Positions 1 to 10,718 of a DNA stretch of 64,000 nucleotides are shown here, in pieces. Numbering within the stretch: position 1 is the first letter of the stretch; every line of letters starts with the position of its first letter. The notes below the pieces were generated by a model. That model searched no databases, was not told where the DNA came from, and saw only the letters and a program-made list of their open reading frames with translations. Source of the DNA: Paramecium octaurelia (taxonomy: Eukaryota; Ciliophora; Oligohymenophorea; Peniculida; Parameciidae); assembly GCA_905182995.1 (NCBI GenBank), contig CAJJDP010000104.1, positions 211,015 to 275,014 of the forward strand. The letters run 5' to 3'. A program made the position numbers and the translations under genes.

Positions 1-630
1 TACTTGCGTTTATTCGTAGCCATTAATTAGTTCAGGAGCAATATAATATGGTGTTCCAACTTGTTAGCCAATGATACCTCTACACAAAATTTGATATCCT
101 AGGCCGAGGTCAATCAATTTTACATGATTGCCATTTGATATAAATATGTTTTCTTATTTAAGCATTGAAAATTACCAGGCTTTAGATCTCTATGTATGAT
201 TCCTTTGCGATGTAAAAAAGCTAAGGCATTCAATACTTAGAGCATAATGTTCCTTATTTTAAGTTCATCAAGTTTCTATTCTTTCAAAATTACATCTAGA
301 GTGGTTCCATTCAGTTTTTCCATTATTAGATAGATGAAATTATGAGCAAATAATACCTAATAGGGTTTCAGTAATAATTCTCACCTTGTACAATTTAACA
401 ATGTTTGGATGAGTGCATTCTTACAAGAGAGATGATTCATTTTCCTGTTCGAAATATGGTGTTATCTAGTTTTTACAAGTAAATACTTTAATAGCAACAA
501 CTTTATCTAGTTCTTAACTATGAGCTGCAACCACTATTCCAAAACTTCCTTTTCCCAAAACTTCTATATATCTGAAGAAATCACTCAGTAAGATATCGTT
601 TAAATTTTCAATTAATTATTAAGGGTTCAT
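1..630 (-). CDS. Serine/threonine protein kinase, C-terminal part missing (window edge)
   Basis: A eukaryotic protein kinase that would phosphorylate Ser/Thr on protein substrates. The start is the ATG at 628-630 (MNPQQLIENLND). Visible in order: glycine loop GKGSFGIVV near residue 28, the VAIK lysine near 48, the catalytic loop HRDLKPEN near 145, a metal-binding motif that reads DLG instead of DFG, and GTPYYIAPE. Two introns are needed: 28 nt just after the HPNIVKLYK stretch and 23 nt at 153-175, which splits the KPEN codons. The frame runs off the left edge before kinase subdomain IX. Family cannot be set further; ULK, NEK or CAMK-like relatives are all possible. Domain assignment is certain, subfamily is not. 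Confidence 0.9.
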
Positions 631-656
631 TATTTAAATATATTATTAATGCTTCA

Positions 657-1817
657 TCACTTTGAATTAGTCAATGAACATATGTAGACTACACCTTCGC
701 CACCGCCAAAAGCAAATTTATTACTTTTATTTCCATAGTCAACACAATAAACTCCTAATAAGGATTTCTGAATTCTTTATACCTTCCTATAAATCTTGTA
801 TGTAACCACAAGTTTAATATTGGTTATTAATATCAAACAATTTTAGTTCTTATTTGCCACTGCTACCAGCCAATATAGTGTCTCCATTGATTTTACTGAA
901 TTAACACGAATAAACATAGAAGTCACTGTTATTAATATTTTTATCCCATTATATCTCCTAAATCAGTGATCTGGTGCCAAAGTCCCATAATTATAACTAA
1001 TTGTTTGTTCTATAAGAGCCAGTCAATATTTAACCATTTCTGCTTTATAGTGTATATGGATACCTAAAATCTAAACTATCCCCAGAAAGATTAGGACCAT
1101 AGATAGTACCAATAGATTTGTGATCTCTAAGATCCCAGATCAGGAGATTGCCATCCCATCCACCAGAGAGTAGAATATTGGGTGTTTCTTCCGAGTACTT
1201 AAGTGCAAAGATCCTGTTCTAATGGCCTGGTTAATTGCTTGTATGAATAATGATTATACTAATCAGCCTTATCAAAAGTGTGGATTACCTCCTTCTTTTC
1301 ATCGTCGTAAACACGTATCTAATATAATCATTCTATATCAATAACTTTAAAATCTTTGCCTGCAGTAGCAAATTAATCTCCGTCTGATCTTATATCTAAG
1401 GCCAATAATTGATTGCCCTGTTCTACTGTCCTAAATAATTGCTTTCCTGTTTGTGCCTGCCACATCATAAGCGAGCCATCAGAATTAGCAGATAAAAACA
1501 CACTTTTAGCTTTATTGGCTACATCTCTTCTCCATCTAATTGCAGTCGTAGGACTTGCTCCTTCTGATGATCCTTATAAATTAAATGCCAGTTTCCCTTT
1601 AATATTCTACTTTCACTTTACCAGATACTATGTTAAAAACTTTAACTGTTCCATCCGAACAACCAGCTGCTATGAGTTGATCCTCGAAATCAAATCTCAA
1701 ACAAAAGATTTCAAATTCAGGGTTTCCAAAGAATGTTTTTAATGATATTTTTTTTGTCTTACTTTGTACTTCACCAAATCTTATAAATCTATACGAACAT
1801 ATACTTTAGTTATCCAT
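657..1817 (-). CDS. WD40-repeat protein
   Basis: A 352-residue protein beginning MDNQSICSYRFIRFGEV and ending ICSLTNSK. It shows repeated WD40-type units with typical endings such as AAGCSDGTVKVFN, SDGSLMMWQ, GGWDGNLLIWDLRDH and NNQLQLWDFGTR, so it should fold as one beta-propeller and act as a protein-binding platform. Four introns of 25, 27, 22 and 28 nt are required, and the exon total is then a multiple of three. It lies head-to-tail with the kinase downstream and divergent from the DHHC gene 92 bp away. No extra catalytic domain is visible. The function within the cell is not evident; ciliary and signalling scaffolds are common among such ciliate proteins. Confidence 0.85.
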
Positions 1818-1909
1818 AACTATATTGTGTTTATTTTTTATTTGTTTTCTTTTTATCCCTTGATGTTGAACGATCTTTTCTTTATTTTGGGTCCATTTAA
1901 TATTAATTT

Positions 1910-2905
1910 ATGAAATTTTAAAATCCCAAAGGTATATTTTCTGTGATCTTTGTCTATGCCATCATCTTGAGTGAGTATTATGTATTTGTATTTCATTATT
2001 TACCTTATAGATATAGCAATGTAAAATATTTATCATTAGTATAGAATAGTGGATCCACAATTTTTATTGGAATAGAATTCACACTTATCTACATAATTAT
2101 TCATTGGGCGTACATTCAAGCTCAAATTCAATCTCCTGGGCATCCCTCTCCTGATTTGGTATTTGAATCGCCCTAAATTTAGGCAAAAAACTATCAAGAA
2201 CATATATTAGAAGAAATCAAGAACAGAACTAAAAAACATACAGAAATTATTCAAAAAAAAAGAAAACAAAAGTTAATGAAGAAATATGAATTAGCAATTG
2301 ATGAAGAAGATGAAATATTGTAATCCAAAATAACAACATATCATTTAGTGACATAATTTAAACTATGTAACTTGATTCCTATTGTTTCAAATGCAAAAAT
2401 ATCAAATAACCCAGAACTCATCATTGTAAAGAATGTAATAAATGCATTTTAAGAATGGTATTTTTTAATTTGGCTTCAATAGGATCATCATTGTCGTTGG
2501 GTTAATAATTGTATTGGGATGAAAAATCATAGGTTTTTTTGTTAATTTATAATCTATGCGTTGCTATGTATGTCTCAATGTGTGATATTCATTACAATTG
2601 AACTCTTTAGTGGAACTTAACTTAAAGGAAATTCCAAGTTTCTTTGCCAAATGTGTGCCCTTACATGTTTACTTTTATGTCTTTCTATGGGAACTCTTCT
2701 GTCATTTCACTTATATCATATAGCGAAAAATGTGACAACGGTTGAATTTCACATAGAAGAAATGAAAACTGACAATCCATTTCGAAAGTTAAAAATTATA
2801 GACAATTTTAGAGAACTCTTTGGTTAACTTTATATCAATTGGATTTTGCCATTAACTGAGAATGAAAGTAAGACAAAAATTACAAATGACTCATTCGAAT
2901 TATGA
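1910..2905 (+). CDS. DHHC-type palmitoyltransferase
   Basis: A membrane S-acyltransferase that transfers palmitate to cysteines of target proteins. The 313-residue product has four hydrophobic segments (about residues 7-31, 50-71, 190-213 and 224-250). Between the second and third lies a cysteine-rich zinc domain with CFKCKNIKQPRTHHCKECNK and the catalytic DHHC near residue 175, followed by CRWVNNCIG. After the last segment comes NVTTVE, matching the TTxE motif of this family. Introns of 29 nt (before the zinc domain) and 25 nt (immediately before DHHC) restore the frame. The catalytic motif is intact, so it looks active. The compartment cannot be read from the sequence. Confidence 0.93.
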
Positions 2906-3075
2906 TTAGTTATCAAAATTAAAACAATTTTTTATTGTTCTCATAATTACATTCATGCTACATCTATACACATTATTTATGTATTGCATGATAACAATCC
3001 ATATACTTGACTATTTTGCTTTCCTATTGTTATTAATTCTTATTCTGGACTGAAAATGAAATTGGTTTCAAACAC

Positions 3076-3681
3076 TCATAGCATTACATCGCATTTCCTA
3101 TCATTCCCTTTTTTATTCTAAAAATACATATTTTATTATTACAATTATAATTGTTTCTCTTTCTTTACAAATAAATCTTAAATAAATACAATCTTTGCCT
3201 TCTATAAAAACATAATGTAATTGGTCACTCTTTTAAATGCATAACTTGGAATGATTGGCATTTCTAAGCCAGCATTTTGATAGAGAACTCTGTTAGTTTC
3301 ACACTATAATATTTAACAATAGTAGTGATCATTAACGTATAAGGGATTCTCAATAAACAGTTTTTAAAAATAAATAAAGATTTTCTTGTCTTTATATTAA
3401 AGGCATTCTTCAATGAGCTCTTCCATTATTTAATCATTTTCTATGCATTCACATTTCTTAATTTTTTTGATTTCCAATAAATTTCTTAATTCTTTTTCAT
3501 TTCCATTTTCAGACATTTTATCTATATGAATAAAGAATTCTCTAAAAACTCTTATTCTTGCACACATCAATAGCAATAATTAGATATAACTATATTTAAG
3601 ACTGATACTTATCATATCATCGATATTTTATTTATATCTTTAGGTTTTATTAAGAGTAAATAATAATTCTTAAGTAATATA

Positions 3682-3718
<37 letters not shown>

Positions 3719-4733
3719 TATTACTATTATTACTATTATTATTATTGATCTTTGAAATCATCTAATCTAAAATATTATTATAAGATTGCTTTGAAATCTG
3801 GTTGAAATATCAAATATCCAGAATTATGTTCATCTTTTATTAATAATGATTAGAGATTGACAATATTCAAATTGGATATCCTTTGGTGAAAATCCAATTT
3901 GATTACAATTTATCCATCGATATTGGATAAACACAATTATTGTTTATCATTATAATAAAAAAGATATAAATTTTCTTCATAAAGCGTTATTCCATCTATG
4001 AGATTCTCATAGAGAGTATAGGATGCTTCATCAAATCGTATAAGTGTTCTATTAGTGAGGATGTAATGGAAATTTTTGATCGTTAATGATTAAAGGATAT
4101 TATTAATAGGAATTGGCAAATTAATTGATGCGATTTCCAATTAATTATTGATGATGTATGTTGAATGCTTGGTTAAGAGTAAAAGTAGTGATGCATTAAT
4201 TCTATAAATTTCGATAGGATTTTATATTTCACTGCAGATATCAATGGTCAAGTTGCTTAATCCTAAGACAAAATGGATTGTTTCTACCTTGAGTTACTAA
4301 GCATACTTATTCATTTTTAATAAGAATTGCATTGTATATCAACTACTCAGTATCAACGATTTGAATCATTTTGATTTTGGATAGACTCTCATTACTTTCT
4401 CGTTGAAATACTTTAAGTTTCTATTCGTTTTTATTGTATATTAATAACAATAATTTGTAATCTACAGTAACTAATTGAATTACTTGGCAAGGATTATAAA
4501 ATATATAGGATTTCTGTTTCTTAAATTAAACAATCCAAGAATTCGAATTCACTATCGAAATCAATAATTTATTATAATTGAGCTGGTAAGGTTAGTAAGT
4601 CTAATTTATTGTTTTGTAAAATCAAAAACTGTTGATTGTTAATAGGTTGAATATTTAGGACGTTATCTAATAAATGAATGTAGCTATATTTGTTTTGGTT
4701 TTAAGTAATGAACGATAAAACCTATTTATTCAT
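3076..4733 (-). CDS. Large protein with beta-propeller-like N-terminus and poly-Gln tract
   Basis: A 536-residue protein (MNKQVLSFITQNQNKYSY...) that I do not recognise by family. The N-terminal two thirds alternate short hydrophobic beta-like strands (for example ILTNRTLIRFDEAS), as in propeller domains of vesicle-tethering proteins; the C-terminal third looks helical. A run of about 21 glutamines, encoded almost wholly by TAA/TAG, separates the two parts (3685-3747). Introns of 22 and 25 nt are needed and give an in-frame total. The reading frame crosses the repeat and continues to a TGA at 3076-3078, so this is one gene, not two. It is divergent from the CFAP144 gene with only 15 bp between start codons. 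The propeller reading is inference. Confidence 0.7.
3685..3747 (-). repeat. TAA/TAG triplet repeat coding poly-Gln
   Basis: On the plus strand this is an (ATT/ACT)n microsatellite. Read on the minus strand in the frame of the surrounding gene it is TAA and TAG codons ending with one CAA, giving about 21 glutamines under the ciliate code. Interruptions by TAG occur in a regular pattern near one end, while the other end is pure TAA. Confidence 0.85.
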
Positions 4734-4748
4734 ATTTTTAATAAATTA
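4734..4748. promoter_or_regulatory. 15-bp divergent intergenic spacer
   Basis: Only 15 bp of AT-rich sequence separate the start codons of two divergent genes (4733 minus, 4749 plus). Any promoter elements for either gene must therefore lie within this spacer or inside the opposite gene. It is possible that one of the two true starts lies further downstream. Confidence 0.4.
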
Positions 4749-5309
4749 ATGGCATAAAAGAAATAACTGAAACAGCCAGACCCTGGCCAAGTGGTAAATA
4801 AGGACATAGTGTTTAGTGAAAACATTAGAAATGAAATGAAATTCTTTGATAAGAATAGAACCGAACATTTTCAATTGAACCCCAATAGAGGTATTTATTA
4901 ATTCTTATTCATTTAGTTGTAATTCTGGCTGAAAAACCCAATCATATAAGTATATATCATTATGAAATTCCAAGAACCTCAATCACATCAATCATCAAGA
5001 AAAGAGAAGGATAATGATATCTTTGGAAATCCATACACGGATGATCCAGTTGAAGAGGCATTCTCTAATCAGAAATTAGAGAAAACTTTGGAATTGAGAA
5101 ATCAGATTCCAAGATAAAAATACAATTTCCCAATGACACAAAATCAAGAAATCGGTTGGTTTGCCAACTAATTAGTAAATTACATTATATTTTAGAATGT
5201 CTATAAACCAACTAAGAATTTTGCAAATCAACAATGCGAAATCACTAAATTTGTGGATAATTATTTTGAAATGACTCATGAAAACCCATTCAAAAAGAAA
5301 AGATCTTGA
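4749..5309 (+). CDS. CFAP144/FAM183-like ciliary microtubule protein
   Basis: A 162-residue protein resembling the CFAP144 (FAM183) family, known in other organisms as a microtubule inner protein of ciliary doublets. The match rests on two blocks. The N-terminal one is ENIRNEMKFFDKNRTEHFQL, followed by NP. The central one is QKYNFPMTQNQEIGW, followed by VYKPTK; the family has KKYPETQTENQEIGW at the same place. Three introns (26, 25 and 21 nt) restore the frame and the exon total divides by three. The protein is basic, with no signal peptide or membrane segment. It should sit in the axoneme. Assignment is from remembered family sequence, so moderately firm. Confidence 0.75.
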
Positions 5310-5339
5310 TCAAACATTAATTTATCACAATATCTATAA

Positions 5340-7359
5340 TCACTTATGTCTACTGATGTAATCTCTATATTTTTTCAAAGCTTTTCTCACATCTTTAGTT
5401 TTTGTCTAGGCTATTCTTATTATCAAATCCTTTAACTCTAACAATTCTTTGTCCTCCTCTTAATCAATCCATGTTGACACCAAAAGTCCATTGTCCTACT
5501 ATTATTCATAATTTGTAGGTGTATTGTCAACTATTATTGTTCTCTCCAAAGGTCTACCTACTTTGCTTATGTCCTAATTGAATCATTATTTAAATACTTT
5601 AACAAAATTATTCCCATTAAAAGTAGTGTGTGGTCTATACAATCGATAATCTATGTATTCATCACATTATAACTCTGCTATCGCATGATCTGCATACTTT
5701 ATAATATATTATATATATACACTCTGCAAACCAGCCGTAAAAATTACTATTTCACAATGTTCTTTTATTCCTTGTAATAACTCAACCAATCCTGGTCTCC
5801 TTATGAATTTGCCAATCTTATCATTCTAAACTTATTATTTATGTCATACATAATGACCCAGGGTTTCATCTAGATCTAATATTACACATAAAGAGTGCTG
5901 AAATGGTGTTTTAATAAATGGAACTTCAACTGGCTCTAAATTACTGTATGATTATCTTAAATGCATCACGTATTATTATTAATGAGGTACTTTGAATAAG
6001 GTTTTTAATGGCGATTAATATTATTCTGGTTATTAACTAACACTGGTTGATAAATAGATAGCATTAACTAATTATGGTCTACTAGTTTATATGTCTAATG
6101 ACTTTATTTGACTTAGTTAATATCTACAAGTAATAATTACAGGCTATATATTCGGATTATCAATTTATAATAACTTATCAATAATTGTTTTGATGAAACT
6201 ATTATTCTTTTTTAATTCTTAAATAAAACTAATGCAAGGGTTATTTTTACACAGTATTAAATCGATTTTAGTCTGTAATTATACAACTAAAGTATTCTAT
6301 TATTTAGTTTGTGTCAATATTTTCTTTAAAAAATGACAGAAGTTTTCCAATAAAAGTTTTGTTAATACTATCATTTCTTATTAATGCTCTTAAGAATTAT
6401 TAAGTAAATTTTCTTTCATTTAACATTAAATAAATGAAATTACTATGTCACTCAAAAATATTGATTCTTAAATTATTTTTTGTGTTAAAGGTCTAACAAA
6501 ACAATGTAAATATTGTTCCCATTTAAACATATAAACGGATTCCCAATATAATTAGAAATTTGGAGGGTCCTCTTTAGTTGACAAACTCTCCATAATCTAT
6601 TTGATATTCTAGAGCAAAAGTTATCCAGAATTTAAGTCAAAATGTTGAGTACTCTGAATGAATGTATCAAATTAACTACCAGGTCTAGAGAAATTGAAAG
6701 TAGATGTTGCTTTCATGCGTTCTGATTATTTAGAATTACTTCTCTTGAGTCCATCACATTCTTATTCTATTGTCCTCAATGTTCTTTTAGCCTCTAGCAT
6801 AGGAGTTTCAATTTATTTTCTTTGGTTTTGCAATTGTTTTATTATATGGTAATTGTTTCCATATTTTAATGCAAAATATTCTATTGTATAATATCGCTTA
6901 GATTACTTGCAATTTCATCTGAACTCTTTTCAAAATGGGCAAGCACTGGAAGAGTTTGTTTCATATATTTAACAATATAATTTATATTAATTCATAAGCA
7001 TATCAAATTATTGTTTTGTTTTTTGATCAAAAATATTCCTAATAAAATTCTATAATTAACTGATTCTAAGCGTAGAATTTATTTGCAAGATGTTCAGAAA
7101 TTTATTGTTAAATATATCTACAAATCTTCTCTTCCAAATTCTCAATAATCTGAAAATTAAATATTTCCAAATGATCCCTTAGTTCTTGTTAATTATGACC
7201 TTTATCCTTTTAATCTAATGATCAATCTGAATCGATTAGTTCACTAAAATTTGTCTGTAATACGTCTTGTAATGGTATTATTTATTTTGAGTTTTCCAAA
7301 ATTCTTGATAAATATCTAGAAGCAATCAAATTATTAAAAAACCATTCATATGATAGCAT
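5340..7359 (-). CDS. FCP1/SCP-type phosphatase with long N-terminal region
   Basis: A protein of about 621 residues (MLSYEWFFNNLIASRYLSRI...). The C-terminal 170 residues form an NIF/SCP-like phosphatase domain: LDLDETLGHY near residue 455 carries the DxDxT catalytic motif, followed by FIRRPG, VIFTAG and IIVDNTPTNY. The family dephosphorylates phosphoserine/threonine (RNA polymerase II C-terminal domain, lipin and others). The first 430 residues are polar, Gln-rich and partly coiled-coil, without a recognised domain. Six introns of 22-30 nt are needed, and the frame is continuous through the join around 6419, so I read one gene; an internal ATG at 6417-6419 could start a shorter form. Substrate unknown. 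Confidence 0.82.
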
Positions 7360-8299
7360 CCTACATCAATATTAAATTTTATTAAGTGTCTTTGTGTAGT
7401 AATAAAAATCCTATTGTTTCTTAAGTATTTAAGAACTTATTGATTATAAAATAGTTTTAAAAAAAGGAATAAGTTGTAAGAAACCGTATTAATTGCGAAA
7501 TCTTAGAATAGCATTTTTTATTAACACCATAAATGATGATTATCATAAATTAATAATAATCTCCTTTGAGATAAACTTATGAAAGAACATATTTTAATTT
7601 TATCTTGAAGTTTAATTAAAAATCAAGTTTAATAGTATCGACATTTACTTTGAATAATTTTGAAGTTCTTTATTCTAATTTCTTGAAACTGAAATCAGTC
7701 TTTTAATTTATAAAACTATCTGATGTATTTTATAAAAAGAATTTTTTTAAATTAGTAAAAATGAATTGATTTTTTCTCTTCTGATATTAAGAATAAACAT
7801 AAAAAAGAAAAATAATAATAATATTTTTGTTGCTGTTTCTCTATCCTACTTTTTATTTAGGCCTTTTGTTACCTTTATTATTGATTGATAATTCTTAAGT
7901 CTCTTGATTATTACACTTATTTGATATTGATGTTTATTGATGCTAATTTTTACTCTATTTTTTCTACTTTAGTTTTAAGTATATCAGATTGAACATTCTT
8001 TAGAATTGTTCAACAATCTTCCTTTGTCCATTTATATGCTACAATAATCATTAATTTTATAAGGAAGACAGCAATTCAATGGGAAATTATTGTTTATAAC
8101 AATGATTACTTTTTTTTGTCATCCTATGAATTGATATGTGAGGGGATACAGTTTATCTAGATGAGTAACAAATAGTGTTATCAAAAGGAATTAATATTTC
8201 CTTACTTAAAAAAGAAAAGAGTTTGATTTGTCTCTTTTAAAATAGCTTATTTTGATATTATCAATATTCATATTAATTATTTGACTAATAAAAATTAAA
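7360..8299. other. Gene-free AT-rich stretch
   Basis: About 940 bp between the phosphatase start and the H2A stop, long for this genome. No gene with conserved features was seen. On the minus strand around 7790-8030 there is a lysine/glutamine-rich open stretch beginning near a WTKED-like peptide, but it contains an in-frame TGA that no small intron removes cleanly; it could be a decayed gene. Confidence 0.4.
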
Positions 8300-8701
8300 T
8301 CAAACAGCTTGGCTTGGGTCTTCCTTAGCTGAATATAAATGTGGGTGAATGTTTGGTAAGACACCTCCATCAGCAATAGTAGTATTGGCCATTAATTTGT
8401 TCAATTCATCGTCATTTCTGATGGCTAAGAGAATGTGTCTTGGGTTGATTCTGTTCTTCTTGTTATCTTTAGCAGCATTTCCGGCAAGTTCCAAAACTTC
8501 AGCAGCCAAATATTCAAGGACAGCTGACAAATAGACTGGAGCACCAGCACCAACTCTTTCTGTGTATCTTCCTTATTTCAAATATCTTGACACTCTTCCG
8601 ACTGGGAATTATAAACCAGCTTTGTGTGATCTGGAAACTGATTTGTGAGCTCCAGCTGCCTTTCCTCCTTTTCCTGCTTTTCCTTTTCCTCCTGATGACA
8701 T
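8300..8701 (-). CDS. Histone H2A
   Basis: Core histone that pairs with H2B in nucleosomes. The product is 133 residues and intronless, with a basic Gly/Lys-rich tail ([20 protein letters not shown]), then the histone fold: [14 protein letters not shown], the [20 protein letters not shown] helix of the docking and acidic-patch region, and [19 protein letters not shown]. It ends [16 protein letters not shown], i.e. with an SQ dipeptide four residues from the end as in H2A.X, but with Ala where the acidic residue of the canonical SQ(E/D) motif should be. Codon choice is GC-richer and more uniform than in neighbours, as in highly expressed genes. Start and stop are unambiguous. Confidence 0.97.
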
Positions 8702-9581
8702 TTGAGTTTAATTAAATAATTAGAATAGATAATTTGGTTCAATTTTAAACAGTCACAAAATTCCTTTATTTAATTAATCAACCAATCAAATTCAAGATCT
8801 CAATACTCTACTCAATGAATTAACACCCAATCACATGTCAAGAATCATTTTCTACACCAGATTCCTCAACTATATTGTTAGGGGAGTACTTTTGGTTTTT
8901 ATCTTGACTTTCTAAGATACATCAAAAGATATATCAAGATATGATCAAAATTCGAAAACATTAAACATATTAAAATTTAATTATTACTTTTTATTAATAC
9001 TGATTTAATCGTAAAAAGAAGTAATAATTAGATAAGCAATGGTAGTGTTGAGTGATATTTCACTGTTCAAATTTGATAAATAATAACATGTGTTTTGTTT
9101 GATTTACAAGATTATGAGGATTTGAAAATCTTTTCTTTATTATTCAACTATATACAAAATAGATAGTAAAATATAAAATATATCTTTAAACTAATATTTT
9201 AGCAAAAAACTTAATATAATACAGATTTGATTATCAATAAAATGAAATGTTAGATAACCTATTATTATATCAATTTAATGATTTCAAAAATCTATTTAAA
9301 AGAGTGAAATTCCTCATAACAATAAAATGAATAATTATTTTCTAAATGTCTTTTTTTATGATTAACAATTAAACTATAATTTAAATAAGTTAAGAAAGAT
9401 CTGTATTGAGAATAGAACTAAATATTTGTCATTCCTTTATAAATAAATTCTAAAATTTGTTAAGCTTGTTTAAGAATATTGTTCATTTAAAATAAATTTT
9501 ATTGGTAGAATATTGTATATAATTGATTTAATTAAATAAGAATGCATGAACAAACCTTGTGATTGATAAAATTATTATAAG
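8702..9581. other. Gene-free upstream region of H2A
   Basis: About 880 bp of AT-rich DNA with no supported gene. Two CCAAT-like motifs (accaatcaaa at 8781-8790 and a second CCAATCA at about 8827-8833) lie 80-130 bp upstream of the H2A start and could belong to its promoter. The right end (from 9408) is already inside the 1,310-bp duplicated unit. Confidence 0.35.
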
Positions 9582-10363
9582 ATGAGTGAAGAAATAGATT
9601 AGCATTTAGAGATGCAGGAGACAAATATTATGTTACTTCAACAATTCGATAATGAGACTCAAAGTCAAGAACCCATGAGCCCGTATCAATTTTCGGAACA
9701 TTCAGATCTGCCTTCACCTAAGAAATAATCTAGAAAGAAAGAAAGGATACTAGAAAAACTGTTATCAAACAGGGCAAAATTTAACGAAAGAGCAGCACTT
9801 TTCAATTTGATCAATTCGCTTTAGTTAGTATGGTTATTGGAAAAGAATAGGCAATTACTCTATACAATTTGAGTTCAATAATAAATATTGAAGGATAATC
9901 GAATTTGAAGTTTTATGATAGTTCATCGATTTTCAGTTTTTATAGATGGAATAAACAGGGATTCACAGTATATTATTTGATAACAATTTTGGTGATGGTC
10001 CATGTATTGAAATTATTAACATGTTTAGTAGGTAAGAATGGAAATGAATTAGGGTATTTTTGTGTTGTGCAGAAGAGTGAGTAGTTGCTGACGATATTTA
10101 TGATGTTGACCTTTACTTGTGTGATAACAAGGGGAATAATCACAATATTGTTATTAATTGATTATGGTTAAATATTGTAAACACAATCTTATGTTTATGG
10201 AAAGGAGGATAAAGTAGCTTAATCTTAAACAATATAATTTACAGTAGTATTAGTGATATTTGTAGCTGTGGAAATAGTGATGGGATTACAGAGTTTATTA
10301 TATGCAGGACAAGCGAAAGAGAAATATAAATGTAAAATATTGGGTTATTAATAATAGAAATGA
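9582..10363 (+). CDS. Three-helix membrane protein (copy 1)
   Basis: A 252-residue protein starting MSEEIDQHLEMQETNIMLLQ. The first half is polar, with a basic KKQSRKKER patch near residue 50; the second half holds three strongly hydrophobic segments (around residues 130-155, 165-195 and 210-232), then a short basic, Gln-ending tail. One 23-nt intron is needed. No family is recognised and no enzyme motif is visible. It would be a small integral membrane protein with a cytosolic N-terminus by the positive-inside rule. An identical gene lies at 10893-11674 and is probably the same locus seen twice. Confidence 0.7.
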
Positions 10364-10454
10364 GGGTGAATGAAAAGAAAATAGCCTAGCATTATCAGAT
10401 AGCTTACTAAATAACTTTAAGGTAATTTCTGGCTTGATTATTATTACATAAATA

Positions 10455-10717
10455 ATGTTTAATAAATTAAAGAATTCATTTCCATTTAGGTCTGGTCCTA
10501 ATTTCCTGTTATGTTTCCTAGGATTCTCAGGTGTGGGTTATTTTGGTACAAGCTATTTGCATAAACAGAAATATGATCATCCAATAGTCCAAGAAGCCTT
10601 AAGGATATTGCAACATAATGATTAAATAATCTAATTGGCAGGATATCCATTATCACTGTAGATAAATATGGGTAGCAATGCGACACAAAATAACGATGTG
10701 TGTTAATTTTCTTTTCA
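10455..10717 (+). CDS. COA1-like protein, truncated first copy
   Basis: The first 263 bases of the COA1-like gene described at 11766-12850, base-for-base the same, ending at the N at 10718. It stops where the repeat stops, so it is most simply an assembly truncation and not a pseudogene. Confidence 0.8.
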
Positions 10718-10718
10718 N

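Larger units (their letters stand above)
9408..10717 (+). repeat. Exact 1,310-bp direct repeat, copy 1
   Basis: Bases 9408-10717 are repeated, without a difference that I could find, at 10719-12028 (offset 1,311). A single N at 10718 separates the copies. The unit carries one complete gene and the first 263 bp of the COA1-like gene. Perfect identity including intergenic DNA, together with an N exactly at the join, suggests two overlapping contigs placed end to end rather than a real duplication. Confidence 0.9.

Noticed and set aside
3076-3516. Separate small gene starting MSENGNEKELRNLL
   Set aside because: The frame continues upstream without a stop through the poly-Gln tract into the larger gene.
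6417-6419. Separate phosphatase gene starting at the ATG at 6419
   Set aside because: The frame is open and protein-like for another 900 bp upstream once micro-introns are removed, so one longer gene is preferred.
10498-10686. Two identical 62-residue minus-strand frames (also at 11809-11997)
   Set aside because: They are antisense shadows of the COA1-like gene and occur twice only because the region is duplicated.
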